Assembly: GCA_002798255.1 (NCBI GenBank)
Contig: NWQQ01000021.1
Span: 124,001 to 188,000, forward strand
Source of the DNA: Lysobacteraceae bacterium NML95-0200
GTDB lineage: Bacteria > Pseudomonadota > Gammaproteobacteria > Xanthomonadales > Xanthomonadaceae
DNA: 64,000 nt
Reading direction: 5' to 3'
The number at the start of each line of letters is the position of its first letter. The first letter of the stretch is position 1. Positions 42,523-51,604 of this stretch are shown here, one piece after another. The notes beneath the pieces were generated by a model. It did not search any database and was not told where the DNA came from. It saw nothing but the letters and a program-made list of their open reading frames with translations. Position numbers and translations under genes: made by a program.

Positions 42523-43086
42523 ATGAACGGACTCTCGATTCGCGCCTACGCGCGCCACCGTGGCGTGTCGCACGTGGCCGTGAAGAAGGCCATCGACACC
42601 GGACGGATCACCGCACTGCCGGACGGCACGATTGATCCGGACACTGCTGACGCGCAGTGGGCACAAAACACATTGCAACCACGTCGGGCTGTTGCACCGC
42701 AAAAGCCCGCCGCCCCCAAAGCGCGACCCGCCACCGCAGGCACAGCGCCGCCGCACGAAGCGCCCGAGCCGAGCGCGCCACCGCTGTCAGCGGGCGGCAC
42801 CTCGCTGCTGCAGGCGCGCACGGTCAACGAAGTGCTCAAGGCCCAACTCAACAAGGTGGAGTTGGCGCACCGCAAGAAGGAACTGGTGGATCGGGCGCAG
42901 GCCGTGGCCCACGTTTTCAAGCTGGCGCGCATCGAGCGCGATGCCTGGCTCAACTGGCCCGCGCGCATCTCGGGGCAGATGGCCTCTGCGCTCGGCGTCG
43001 ATGCGCACCAGATGCACGTCGCGCTGGAAGCCGCCGTGCGCGAGCACCTGATCGAATTGGGCGAACTGCGCCCGCGCGTGGATTGA
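42523..43086 (+). CDS. Terminase small subunit-like DNA-packaging protein
   Basis: The protein of about 187 residues has an N-terminal HTH (GLSIRAYARHRGVSHVAVKK, AIDTGRITALPDG), a Pro/Ala-rich linker (residues about 50-90) and a helical C-terminal region (LARIERDAWLNWPARISGQM) resembling Nu1-type terminase small subunits. It would recognise the packaging site and bring in the large subunit encoded next. ATG 42523 was chosen; a TTG seven codons upstream is possible. Confidence 0.75.
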   Translation: MNGLSIRAYARHRGVSHVAVKKAIDTGRITALPDGTIDPDTADAQWAQNTLQPRRAVAPQKPAAPKARPATAGTAPPHEAPEPSAPPLSAGGTSLLQARTVNEVLKAQLNKVELAHRKKELVDRAQAVAHVFKLARIERDAWLNWPARISGQMASALGVDAHQMHVALEAAVREHLIELGELRPRVD

Positions 43087-43091
43087 CGACG

Positions 43092-45050
43092 ATGGACGAT
43101 TACGAAGGTGCGCAGGAGATCGAACGCGCGTGGCGCGACGGCTTGACCCCCGACCCGTTGCTCACCGTCTCGGAGTGGTCGGATCGGCACCGGATGCTCT
43201 CCAGCAAGGCATCCGCCGAACCGGGGCGCTGGCGCACCAGCCGCACGCCGTACCTGAAGGACATCATGGACTGCCTGTCGCCGACCTCGCCGGTCGAGCG
43301 CGTGGTGTTCATGAAGGCGGCGCAGCTTGGTGCAACCGAGATGGGCAGCAACTGGATTGGCTATGTGATCCACCATGCGCCAGGGCCGATGATGGCGGTG
43401 TGGCCGACGGTGGAGATGGCCAAGCGCAACTCGAAACAGCGGATCGACCCGCTGATAGAGGAGTCGGCGGCATTGGCCGAACTGATCGCTCCGGCGCGTT
43501 CGCGGGATTCGGGCAACACCATCCTGGCCAAAGAGTTCCGTGGTGGGGTGTTGGTGATGACGGGCGCGAACAGCGCCGTCGGCCTGCGCTCGATGCCGGT
43601 GCGCTATCTGTTCCTCGACGAGGTGGACGGCTACCCGCTGGACGTGGAAGGCGAAGGCGATGCGATCTCTCTGGCTGAGGCGCGCACGCGCACCTTTGCG
43701 CGCCGCAAGATTTTTATTGTCTCGACGCCGACGATCTCCGGGGCGAGCGCCATCGAGCGCGAGTACGAAGCCAGCGACCAGCGCCGCTACTTCGTGCCGT
43801 GCCCGCACTGCAAGCACCCGCAATGGCTGCGCTTTGAGCAGCTGCGCTGGGACAAGGGCCAGCCGGAGACAGCGGCCTACGTTTGCGAGTCCTGCGGCAC
43901 GGCGATTGCCGAGCACCACAAGACCTGGATGCTGGAGCGTGGTGAGTGGCGTGCGATGGCCGAAGGCAAAACGGCGGGATTTCACCTCTCGTCGCTGTAC
44001 AGCCCGGTGGGCTGGCGCGCGTGGCGTGACATCGCCGCAGCGTGGGAAGCGGCGGTCAACAAGGAGTCGGGATCGGCCGCCGCGATCAAGACCTTCAAAA
44101 ACACCGAATTGGGTGAGACCTGGGTCGAGGAAGGCGAAGCGCCCGACTGGCAGCGGCTGGTCGAGCGCCGGGAGGACTACCGGATTGGCAGCGTGCCCTC
44201 TGGCGGTCTGCTGCTGGTCGCTGGCGCGGACGTGCAAAAGGATCGCATCGAGGTGTCGGTGTGGGCCTTCGGGCGTGGCAAGGAATCCTGGCTGATCGAG
44301 CACCGCGTGCTGATGGGTGACACGGCGCGCGACACGGTGTGGAAAGCCCTGGCCGCGATGCTGGCCGAGCAGTGGACGCACGCCTGCGGAGCGCAGATGC
44401 CGCTGGCGCGCCTTGCGCTGGACACCGGCTTTGCCACTCAGGAAGCCTACGCCTTCGTGCGTGCCTGCCACGATCCGCGCGTGATGGCCGTCAAGGGCGT
44501 GGCACGCGGTGCGGCCTTGATTGGCACGCCAACGGCAGTGGATATGACGCAGGGCGGCAAAAAGCTGCGCCGGGGCATCAAGGTGTACTCGGTGGCGGGC
44601 GACATCGCCAAGCTGGAGCTTTACAACAACCTGCGCAAGACGCCTGAGGTGGACGAGGATGGGGTCGCGATTCGCTACCCCACCGGCTTCGTCCACCTGC
44701 CCAAGCTGGATGCCGAGTACCTGCAGCAACTGTGCGCCGAGCAACTGATTACCCGGCGTGACCGCAACGGCTTCCCCGTGCGTGAATGGCAAAAGATGCG
44801 CGAGCGCAACGAGGCGCTGGACTGCTACGTGTACGCCCGCGCCGCCGCATCCAGCGCGGGGCTGGATCGCTTCGAGGAACGCCACTGGCGCGAACTGGAG
44901 CGACAGATCGGGGTTGCACCCCCGCCGGATGAGCTAGCGCCCATCCACGACATCGAATTGAACGAGGCCACCCCCAGCGGTGGCCTCGCTGTTTCTGGCA
45001 ACCGCAATACCGGCAGGCGCGTCATCAAGAGCCGCTGGTTGACTCGATGA
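43092..45050 (+). CDS. Phage terminase large subunit (GpA family)
   Basis: The 652-residue protein packages DNA into the prohead. The ATPase part has a Walker A-like segment KAAQLGATEMG (near residue 75) and Walker B VRYLFLDEVDGYPLD (near 172). A zinc-type site CPHCKHPQW ... CESCGT lies in the middle, as in lambda gpA. The nuclease part follows with GADVQKDRIEV and LALDTGFATQ acidic positions. Length matches GpA proteins. Confidence 0.95.
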   Translation: MDDYEGAQEIERAWRDGLTPDPLLTVSEWSDRHRMLSSKASAEPGRWRTSRTPYLKDIMDCLSPTSPVERVVFMKAAQLGATEMGSNWIGYVIHHAPGPMMAVWPTVEMAKRNSKQRIDPLIEESAALAELIAPARSRDSGNTILAKEFRGGVLVMTGANSAVGLRSMPVRYLFLDEVDGYPLDVEGEGDAISLAEARTRTFARRKIFIVSTPTISGASAIEREYEASDQRRYFVPCPHCKHPQWLRFEQLRWDKGQPETAAYVCESCGTAIAEHHKTWMLERGEWRAMAEGKTAGFHLSSLYSPVGWRAWRDIAAAWEAAVNKESGSAAAIKTFKNTELGETWVEEGEAPDWQRLVERREDYRIGSVPSGGLLLVAGADVQKDRIEVSVWAFGRGKESWLIEHRVLMGDTARDTVWKALAAMLAEQWTHACGAQMPLARLALDTGFATQEAYAFVRACHDPRVMAVKGVARGAALIGTPTAVDMTQGGKKLRRGIKVYSVAGDIAKLELYNNLRKTPEVDEDGVAIRYPTGFVHLPKLDAEYLQQLCAEQLITRRDRNGFPVREWQKMRERNEALDCYVYARAAASSAGLDRFEERHWRELERQIGVAPPPDELAPIHDIELNEATPSGGLAVSGNRNTGRRVIKSRWLTR

Positions 45051-45057
45051 GGACACC

Positions 45058-45264
45058 GTGACCTACACCAACACACAACTCAGAACGCTCCGGAAGGCGT
45101 TGGCCACGGGCGAGCGCCGCGTGAGTTTCGGCGACAAGACGGTCGAATACCGCAGCATCGACGAACTGCAGGCGGCCATCCGCACGGTCGAGTCCGAGAT
45201 TGCACGCAGCCGGGGTACACCCGCCAAGCGCCAGATCCGCGTCACGACGGCAAAGGGGTTCTGA
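45058..45264 (+). CDS. gpW-like head-tail joining protein
   Basis: The 68-residue protein starts with GTG and fits lambda gpW: LRTLRKALATGERRVSFGDK, then VEYRSIDELQAAIRTVESEI. gpW seals the portal and prepares it for tail attachment. It lies between terminase and portal, as in lambda, and shares one base with the portal start. Confidence 0.88.
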   Translation: MTYTNTQLRTLRKALATGERRVSFGDKTVEYRSIDELQAAIRTVESEIARSRGTPAKRQIRVTTAKGF

Positions 45265-46823
45265 TGGCCTGGGCAGCATCACGAACGCGAGCGACCTGGT
45301 TTGGCAAGCTGCGCAGCCTGTTCGGCCAGCCGCCTGTCCACGAAGCCGCAGGCCGTGGCCGCCGCGCACTGGCTTGGACACCCGGAAACCCCGGCGCAGT
45401 GGCAGCAATGCTGGCCACCAGCACCGAGTTGCGCATCAAAAGCCGCGATCTCGTGCGCCGCAATGCGTGGGCGCAGGCCGGTATCGAAGCCTTTGTCGCC
45501 AACGCGGTCGGCACGGGCATCAAGCCGCAAAGCCTGTCGGATGACGAAGGCTTCAAGACCGCCGTGCAGGCGCTGTGGCGCGATTGGGTGGAGGAAGCCG
45601 ACGCGGCAGGCCAGACCGATTTCTACGGCCTGCAAGCGCTGGCGTGTCGGGCGATGCTCGAAGGCGGCGAATGCCTGATCCGTCTGCGCCCGCGCCGTCC
45701 GGAGGATGGTCTTTCGGTGCCCTTGCAGTTGCAACTGCTGGAGCCGGAGCATCTGCCGATCTCGCTCAACACCGATCTGCCCGCTACCGGAGGGGCTTCC
45801 AGCCCAGGCAACACGGTGCGCTCGGGCATCGAGTTCGACGCGGTGGGCCGCCGCGTGGCCTACCACCTGTACCGCTCGCACCCCGAGGATGGCGGTCTTG
45901 CGCCGATGTCCGGCCACGGCGGCATGGACACGGTGCGCATCCCGGCTGCGGAGATCGTTCACCTCTATCGCGTGTTGCGCCCTGGCCAGATCCGGGGCGA
46001 ACCGTGGTTGTCGCGGGCGCTGGTCAAGCTGAACGAACTGGATCAATACGACGACGCCGAGCTGGTGCGCAAGAAAACCGCCGCGATGTTTGCCGGTTTC
46101 GTCACGCGCCAGAACCCCGAGGACAACCTGATGGGTGAAGGCGCAACAGATGCCGACGGCATCGCACTCGCCGGACTGGAGCCTGGCACCTTGCAGATTC
46201 TGGAGCCGGGTGAGGACATCAAGTTCTCCGATCCGGCGGACGTGGGCGGTTCGTACTCGGAGTTTTTGCGCACGCAGTTCCGGGCCGTGGCCGCCGCCAT
46301 CGGCATCACCTACGAGCAGTTGACCGGCGATCTGACCGGCGTGAATTACTCGTCCATCCGCGCCGGGATGCTGGAGTTTCGCCGCCGCTGCGAGATGGTG
46401 CAGCACGGCGTGCTGGTGCACCAGCTGTGCCGCCCGGTGTGGGCCGCATGGATGAAGCAGGCGGTGCTTGCAGGGGTGTTGGATGCGCCCGGGTTCGTGC
46501 GTGGCGGTCCTTCGCGCCGTCGCCAGTACCTCGCGGCGAAGTGGGTGCCGCAGGGCTGGCAGTGGGTCGATCCGGAGAAGGAGTTCAAGGCGATGCTGCT
46601 GGCGATCCGCTCCGGCCTGATGTCGCGCTCGGAAGCCATCTCGGCCAACGGCTACGACGCCGAGGACATCGACCGCGAGATCGCCGCCGACAACCAGCGC
46701 GCCGACGACCTCGGCCTGATCTTCGACTCCGACGCCCGCTACACGACGCGGGACGGCTCCATCGCCAAACCCAGCCGCGACCCGCTCGCGCCCGATGACA
46801 CCGGCGTCGGCTTGTCGGGCTGA
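45264..46823 (+). CDS. Phage portal protein (lambda gpB family)
   Basis: The 519-residue protein forms the portal vertex ring. Diagnostic segments are SRDLVRRNAWAQAGIEAFVA, GGECLIRLRPRR, LYRVLRPGQIRGEPWLSRAL and LTGDLTGVNYSSIRAGMLEF. The C-terminal region is Asp-rich and flexible. The position and length match the lambda-family portal. Confidence 0.95.
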   Translation: MAWAASRTRATWFGKLRSLFGQPPVHEAAGRGRRALAWTPGNPGAVAAMLATSTELRIKSRDLVRRNAWAQAGIEAFVANAVGTGIKPQSLSDDEGFKTAVQALWRDWVEEADAAGQTDFYGLQALACRAMLEGGECLIRLRPRRPEDGLSVPLQLQLLEPEHLPISLNTDLPATGGASSPGNTVRSGIEFDAVGRRVAYHLYRSHPEDGGLAPMSGHGGMDTVRIPAAEIVHLYRVLRPGQIRGEPWLSRALVKLNELDQYDDAELVRKKTAAMFAGFVTRQNPEDNLMGEGATDADGIALAGLEPGTLQILEPGEDIKFSDPADVGGSYSEFLRTQFRAVAAAIGITYEQLTGDLTGVNYSSIRAGMLEFRRRCEMVQHGVLVHQLCRPVWAAWMKQAVLAGVLDAPGFVRGGPSRRRQYLAAKWVPQGWQWVDPEKEFKAMLLAIRSGLMSRSEAISANGYDAEDIDREIAADNQRADDLGLIFDSDARYTTRDGSIAKPSRDPLAPDDTGVGLSG

Positions 46824-46850
46824 GGGCCTGACGTTTTGCAAAGGAATCTC

Positions 46851-48083
46851 ATGACCGTGCTGCCCCATCTGGCGGCGCGCCTGTTTGGCGTGCCGCTGGC
46901 GATCCATCGCCCCAAACTTGACGTGATCCTGGCCGTGCTCGGCCCCCGCGTTGGGGTTGCCGATCTGGCCGCTCCCCAGGGATTGCCCCCTGCTGCACGC
47001 CCTGTGGCCGCATCCAGTCCGGGCGTGGTCGTGATCCCCATCCACGGCACGCTGGTGCGCCGTACTGTGGGGCTGGAGGCCGAGTCGGGTCTGACCAGCT
47101 ACGCCAGCCTTGCCGCGCAACTGGACGCCGCCATCGGCAATCCGACGGTGTCGGCCATTCTGCTCGACATTGATTCGCCGGGCGGCGAGTCGGGCGGCGT
47201 GTTCGATCTGGCCGACCGCATCCGCGCCGCCAGCCAGATCAAGCCGGTTTGGGCCGTGGCCAATGACATGGCCTTCTCGGCGGCCTACGCGCTGGCGTCC
47301 GCTGCCAGCCGGGTGTTCGTCTCGCGCACCGGCGGCGTGGGCTCGATTGGCGTCATTGCCATGCACGTCGATCAGTCGGTCAAGGACGCCAAAGACGGGC
47401 TTCAGTACACCGCCGTATTCGCGGGCGAGCGCAAGAACGACCTCAGTCCGCACGAGCCGATTTCCAGCGAAGCCCACGCCTTCCTCAAGGCCGAGGTCAA
47501 TCGCATCTATGGCCTGTTCGTGGAGACGGTGGCCCGCCACCGTGGGCTGGAGCCGTCCGCCGTGCGCGACACCGAAGCCGGGCTGTTCTTCGGACAGGCC
47601 GCCGTGGCGATGGGGCTGGCCGACGCGGTCGGCACCTTCGACGACGCGCTGGCGCAACTGCACGCATCCCTTTCCCCCAACCCGATGCCGGTGGCCCTGA
47701 CCACACGGGCGGGCTTTTCCTGCAACCACCCCAAGGAGTCACCGATGACTGATCAAACCGAAACCGCTGCACTTGACCGGCCTCTGGCCGCCCCTGCTGG
47801 CAGCGACATTCAAGCACCCGCTGCTGCCACCTTGAGTGTGGCTGACGCCGTCGAGATCGCGCAGACCTGCCAGCTTGCCGGTCGTGCCGACCTGATTGCG
47901 GGTTTTCTCGAAAGCAATACATCGCCCGCCCAGGTGCGCAGCCAGCTTCTGGTCGCACAGGCCGAGGCCAGTCCGGAAATCACCAGCCGCATCGCGCCCG
48001 ACGCCGCGCAGCCTCAGGCCAGCAATCCGCTGATTGACGCGGCCAAACAACTCGCCGCGCAGTCCGCCAAGAAGGAGATCTGA
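46851..48083 (+). CDS. Phage S49 prohead protease/scaffold (lambda gpC-like)
   Basis: The 410-residue protein has an S49 (ClpP/SppA-like) serine protease domain: LLDIDSPGGESGG, Ser143 in NDMAFSAAYALAS and Lys195 in FAGERKNDLSP. The last third (from about residue 299) is a Pro/Ala-rich scaffold-like tail. In lambda the same arrangement gives the protease gpC and an internally started scaffold Nu3. AAGGAA five bases before the ATG supports the start. Confidence 0.93.
   Translation: MTVLPHLAARLFGVPLAIHRPKLDVILAVLGPRVGVADLAAPQGLPPAARPVAASSPGVVVIPIHGTLVRRTVGLEAESGLTSYASLAAQLDAAIGNPTVSAILLDIDSPGGESGGVFDLADRIRAASQIKPVWAVANDMAFSAAYALASAASRVFVSRTGGVGSIGVIAMHVDQSVKDAKDGLQYTAVFAGERKNDLSPHEPISSEAHAFLKAEVNRIYGLFVETVARHRGLEPSAVRDTEAGLFFGQAAVAMGLADAVGTFDDALAQLHASLSPNPMPVALTTRAGFSCNHPKESPMTDQTETAALDRPLAAPAGSDIQAPAAATLSVADAVEIAQTCQLAGRADLIAGFLESNTSPAQVRSQLLVAQAEASPEITSRIAPDAAQPQASNPLIDAAKQLAAQSAKKEI
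47745..48083 (+). CDS. Nested Nu3-like scaffold protein (internal in-frame start)
   Basis: An ATG in the protease frame is preceded by AAGGAG at six bases, a stronger site than that of the full gene. It would yield a 112-residue protein, MTDQTETAALDRPLAAPAGS... to ...LAAQSAKKEI, rich in Ala/Gln/Glu and helical as expected for a capsid scaffold. The arrangement equals the lambda C/Nu3 overlap. Confidence 0.8.
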   Translation: MTDQTETAALDRPLAAPAGSDIQAPAAATLSVADAVEIAQTCQLAGRADLIAGFLESNTSPAQVRSQLLVAQAEASPEITSRIAPDAAQPQASNPLIDAAKQLAAQSAKKEI

Positions 48084-48084
48084 C

Positions 48085-48462
48085 ATGCCTACCTTCACTG
48101 AACCGCTGAATCTGGGCGATCTGCTCAAGTACGAAGCGCCCAACCTCTACTCGCGCGAGCGCATCACCGTCGCCTCCGGCCAAAACCTGCCGCTGGGCGC
48201 GGTGCTGGGCATCGTCACCGCCAGCGGCAAATACAAGCAGATCGACCCCTCTGCCGACGACGGCACGCAGGTCGCCGCCGGTGTGCTGATCCAGCCCTGC
48301 GATGCGAGCGCCGCTGACCGCACCGACGGCCTGCTCATCAGCCGCCACGCCATCGTCTCCGAACACGCGCTCGCGTGGCCCGCTGCCATCACCTCCGCCG
48401 AACAACTGGCGGCCATTGCCCAGCTCAAAGCGCTGGGCGTCCTCGTCCGTCAAGGAGTCTGA
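48085..48462 (+). CDS. Head decoration protein (lambda gpD family)
   Basis: The 125-residue protein matches gpD-type capsid stabilisers: YSRERITVASGQNLPLGAVL, GVLIQPCDASA and ISRHAIVSEHALAW. GAAGGAG lies upstream. It follows the scaffold and precedes the major capsid gene, as in lambda. Confidence 0.92.
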   Translation: MPTFTEPLNLGDLLKYEAPNLYSRERITVASGQNLPLGAVLGIVTASGKYKQIDPSADDGTQVAAGVLIQPCDASAADRTDGLLISRHAIVSEHALAWPAAITSAEQLAAIAQLKALGVLVRQGV

Positions 48463-48464
48463 GC

Positions 48465-49475
48465 ATGCAGAACATTTTCGAGAATCCGGCGTTTTCGATG
48501 TCGGCGCTCACCGCCGCCATCAACATCCTGCCCAACAACTACGACCGTCTGGCCCAGATGAGACTGTTCGTCGACCGCCCGCAGCGTTTTCGCTCGATCA
48601 TCGTCGAACAGCAAAACGGCGTGCTGACCCTGCTGCCGACGATGCCCGTGGGTTCACCCGGCGCCGTGGGCGTGCGCGGCAAGCGCAACGTGCGTTCGTT
48701 CCACATCCCCCACATCCCGCACGACGATGTGGTGCTGCCCGAGGAAGTCCAGGGCATCCGCGCCTTCGGCTCGGAAACGGAACTGCAGACGGTGGCGGGC
48801 GTGCTGGCGCAGCACCTGCAGACGATGCGCAACAAACACGCGATCACCCTGGAGCATCTGCGCTTTGGCGCGCTCAAGGGGCTGATCCTCGATGCCGACG
48901 GCAGCGTGATCTACAACCTTTTCACCGAGTTCGGCATCACGCCCAAGTCCTTCCAGTGGGACATCGCCGCGCACAACAGCGGCTTCAATGTGGGCGAGGC
49001 TTGCCGCGAGCTGCTGCGCTACATCGAGGAGAACCTGCAAGGCGAGCGGATGAGCGGCGTTCATGTGTTCGTCGGCAAGGACTTCTTCGAGGCGCTGGTC
49101 AAGCACGACGATGTCGTGGAAGCCTACAAGCGGTATCAGGATGGTCTGGTGCTGCGCTCGGATATGCGCTCTGGCTTCACCTTCTGCGGCATCACCTTCG
49201 AGGAGCATCGCGGCAAGGCGACCGCACCGGATGGCGGCGTGCGCCGCTTCGTCGAGGACGACGAAGGCCACGCCTTCCCGCTGGGCACGATGGACACCTT
49301 CGCCACCTACTACGCGCCCGCCGACTTCAACGAGACGGCCAACACGGTGGCGCTGCCGCTGTATGCCAAGCAGGAGCCGCGCAAGTTCGACCGTGGCACC
49401 GATCTGCACACGCAGGCCAACCCGCTGCCGCTGTGCCACCGCCCGCAACTGCTGGTGAAGCTGGAGATCGCGTGA
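48465..49475 (+). CDS. Major capsid protein (lambda gpE family)
   Basis: The 336-residue protein is the main shell component. It has FENPAFSMSALTAAINILPN at the start, EVQGIRAFGSETELQTV in the middle, FVGKDFFEALVKHDDVVEAY and the C-terminal QANPLPLCHRPQLLVKL, all typical of the gpE family. AAGGAG precedes the ATG. Its stop shares a base with the next start. Confidence 0.95.
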   Translation: MQNIFENPAFSMSALTAAINILPNNYDRLAQMRLFVDRPQRFRSIIVEQQNGVLTLLPTMPVGSPGAVGVRGKRNVRSFHIPHIPHDDVVLPEEVQGIRAFGSETELQTVAGVLAQHLQTMRNKHAITLEHLRFGALKGLILDADGSVIYNLFTEFGITPKSFQWDIAAHNSGFNVGEACRELLRYIEENLQGERMSGVHVFVGKDFFEALVKHDDVVEAYKRYQDGLVLRSDMRSGFTFCGITFEEHRGKATAPDGGVRRFVEDDEGHAFPLGTMDTFATYYAPADFNETANTVALPLYAKQEPRKFDRGTDLHTQANPLPLCHRPQLLVKLEIA

Positions 49476-49777
49476 TGGGCCTGGTCGAGCAGGTCTACAG
49501 CGCCGCAGCGAACGCGGGCCTTACGGTGCGCTGCCGCTGGTTTCCTGCCGGTGGCGGGGCCGCCCAGACCCGGCAGGTCGGCTTCACCGCGCCGGACGAC
49601 ACGGCGCTCGATGGCCTGACCCTGAACACCGACTACGCGATCACCTATCCGGCGTCGGTGTTCGTGGGGCTGGCCGTGCGCGATACGGTCAATGTCAGTG
49701 GCGTGACCTATCAGGTGCGCGATGTCCGGGCGCTGGGCGATGGCACCGAGATGCGCGCCAAGCTCACGAGGCTTTGA
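49475..49777 (+). CDS. Head-tail connector-type protein
   Basis: The 100-residue protein (MGLVEQVYSAAANAGLTVRC...) lies directly after the capsid gene and overlaps it by one base (TGATG). Size and position match the gpFII-type connectors that join head and tail. The pattern VNVSGVTYQVRDVRALGDGT supports a small beta-barrel. No firm family assignment by eye. Confidence 0.7.
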   Translation: MGLVEQVYSAAANAGLTVRCRWFPAGGGAAQTRQVGFTAPDDTALDGLTLNTDYAITYPASVFVGLAVRDTVNVSGVTYQVRDVRALGDGTEMRAKLTRL

Positions 49778-49780
49778 CCG

Positions 49781-50227
49781 ATGGCTGCCAATTCGATCCG
49801 TGAGCAGATTCTGCTCGCGCTGCTGGACGCTGTCCGCCCGTCGGCCTTGGCGCTCGGGGCCACCTTGCACCGTTCGCCCACGGTGGCCATCAGCCGGGAG
49901 CAATGTCCGGCGCTGGTGGTGTTCCCCGAGTCCGAATCCATCACCGAACGCGCCAACGACCGCGTCACCCGCGTGCTGATCGTGCGCCTTGTCGCGCTCG
50001 CCCGTGCAGTACCGCCAGCCACCCCGGAAACCGAAGCCGACCGGCTGCTCACCGCTGCCCACGCCGCGCTGCTGGCCAAGCGGAATCTGGGCGATTTGGC
50101 GCTGGGCATCCACGAGCAGGAATGCGAGTGGGACATCGAGGACACCGACGCCGTGGCTGCAGCCATTCCAGCGCGCTACGCGATCACCTACCGCACGCTC
50201 GACACCGATCTTTCCACCAAGGGATGA
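49781..50227 (+). CDS. Tail terminator-type protein
   Basis: The 148-residue protein (MAANSIREQILLALLDAVRP...) has the alpha/beta character of phage tail terminator or completion proteins such as gpU, with VTRVLIVRLVALARA in the core and a late acidic ECEWDIEDTDAVAAAI. It sits between connector and tail-tube genes, the expected place. Assignment rests mainly on context. Confidence 0.65.
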   Translation: MAANSIREQILLALLDAVRPSALALGATLHRSPTVAISREQCPALVVFPESESITERANDRVTRVLIVRLVALARAVPPATPETEADRLLTAAHAALLAKRNLGDLALGIHEQECEWDIEDTDAVAAAIPARYAITYRTLDTDLSTKG

Positions 50228-50232
50228 CACCC

Positions 50233-50451
50233 ATGACTTCCATTGTTCTGACCCAAGCGCACACGCACGAGGGCAAGCCCTACACGGCAGGCGAGCGGCT
50301 CGATGTGGACAGCAGCAGCGCCGATTGGCTCATCGCCAACGGCGTCGCACGCCACGACCGCCAGCCCGACCCTGCGCCGTCACCGGAAGGCGGCGACAAG
50401 CCCACCGAACCCAAACCCACCACCTCTCATCGCAAGGAATCCAAATCATGA
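50233..50451 (+). CDS. Small phage protein of DUF7210 type
   Basis: The 72-residue protein starts MTSIVLTQAHTHEGKPYTAG and contains SADWLIANGVARHD, then a Pro/Glu/Lys-rich disordered tail. Such short proteins, with an element like DxxxADWLIANG, are common before the tail-tube gene. The stop overlaps the next ATG (ATGA). Confidence 0.72.
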   Translation: MTSIVLTQAHTHEGKPYTAGERLDVDSSSADWLIANGVARHDRQPDPAPSPEGGDKPTEPKPTTSHRKESKS

Positions 50452-51200
50452 GCACCTACGCCAGTTTTCAGGGGCGCGTTTTCCTCGGCAAGCGCGACAT
50501 CGACGGTTTGCCCATCGAAGTGCGCTCACCCGGCAACGTCGCCGAGTTGAAGCTCTCGCTCAAGACCGATGTGCTGGAGCATTACGAGAGCCAGACCGGC
50601 CAGCGCTCGCTGGATCACCGGATGGTCAAGCAGAAATCGGCCACGGTGAACCTCACCATCGAGGAGTTCACCAAGGAAAACCTCGCCCTGGCGCTGTACG
50701 GCAACCACGTCACCGGCAGCACCGGCACGGTCACCGCCGAACCCATCGGCGGCGCGACGCCCGTGGTCGGCGACCGTTACTTCCTCGCTCACCCCAAGGT
50801 GTCGGCGCTGGTGGTGACCGATTCGGCAGGCACGCCCGCCACGCTGACCGCAGGCACGCACTACACGGCGGACACCGACTTCGGTGCCCTCCAGTTTCTG
50901 GATACCACCGGCTTCACCGCACCGTTCAAGGCCGCCTACACCTACGGCGCGGCCACCGAGATCGGCATCTTCACGCAATCGGTGCCCGAGCGTTACCTGC
51001 GACTGGAAGGCATCAACACCGCGCAGGGCAACGCCAAGGTGCTGGTCGAGTTGTACCGCGTGGCCTTCGATCCGCTGAAGGAAATTTCCTTCATCTCGGA
51101 CGAGTACAACAAGTTCGAGCTGGAAGGCTCGCTGCTGGCCGACACCACCAAACCCTATGACGCGCTGCTCGGCCAGTTCGGCCGCATCGTGCAACTGTGA
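50448..51200 (+). CDS. Major tail tube protein
   Basis: The 250-residue protein has the character of a siphovirus tail-tube subunit: GRVFLGKRDIDGLPIEVRSP, ENLALALYGNHVTGS, RYLRLEGINTAQGNAKVLVE and the closing FELEGSLLADTTKP. It lies just before the tail-assembly chaperone gene with the frameshift, the standard order. AAGGAAT is upstream of the ATG. Confidence 0.88.
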   Translation: MSTYASFQGRVFLGKRDIDGLPIEVRSPGNVAELKLSLKTDVLEHYESQTGQRSLDHRMVKQKSATVNLTIEEFTKENLALALYGNHVTGSTGTVTAEPIGGATPVVGDRYFLAHPKVSALVVTDSAGTPATLTAGTHYTADTDFGALQFLDTTGFTAPFKAAYTYGAATEIGIFTQSVPERYLRLEGINTAQGNAKVLVELYRVAFDPLKEISFISDEYNKFELEGSLLADTTKPYDALLGQFGRIVQL

Positions 51201-51211
51201 GGGAGGCGAGC

Positions 51212-51604
51212 ATGAGCGATCTGGATAAGCTGGTGCCGCAAGCCTGCGAGATCACGCTGGCCGGTGAAACCGTCAGCGTGAAGCCGCTGAAGGTCGGCCA
51301 GATGCCTGCTTTCCTGCGCGCCATCACGCCGGTGATGCAGCAGATCAGTGGCGAGGGCATCGACTGGCTGGCCTTGTTCGGCGAACGCGGCGACGACCTG
51401 CTGACGGCGGTATCCATCGCCGTCGGCAAGCCGCGTGCGTGGGTTGATGACCTGGCCGCCGATGAAGCCATTGTGCTGGCCGCGAAAGTGATCGAGGTGA
51501 ACGCCGATTTTTTTACCCGGACGGTGATGCCCAGGCTCGACGATCTGTTCGCGCAGGCGAACGCGGTGACGGCGGCCACTGGTTCGACACCGTCCAGCAC
51601 CTGA
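51212..51604 (+). CDS. Tail assembly chaperone, zero-frame product (G-like)
   Basis: The 130-residue protein (MSDLDKLVPQACEITLAGET...) has the pattern of tail-assembly chaperones that load the tape measure: VSVKPLKVGQMPAFLRAI and AIVLAAKVIEVNADFF. GGAGG precedes the ATG. Its gene contains the slippery run at 51508-51514, so a longer product is also expected. Confidence 0.85.
   Translation: MSDLDKLVPQACEITLAGETVSVKPLKVGQMPAFLRAITPVMQQISGEGIDWLALFGERGDDLLTAVSIAVGKPRAWVDDLAADEAIVLAAKVIEVNADFFTRTVMPRLDDLFAQANAVTAATGSTPSST

Noticed and set aside
42414-42635. 73-codon plus-strand frame before the terminase small-subunit gene
   Set aside because: It runs through leader copy C and then out of frame through the HTH of the terminase small subunit. 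No family, and the leader explains the sequence.
42546-44885. 779-codon minus-strand open frame opposite the terminase genes
   Set aside because: Antisense to a clear GpA terminase; composition is rich in His/Arg/Gln without domains.
45279-47729. 816-codon minus-strand open frame opposite portal and protease
   Set aside because: Lies exactly opposite two recognisable genes (portal and S49 protease). No ribosome-binding site and no recognisable motif; typical antisense openness at high GC.
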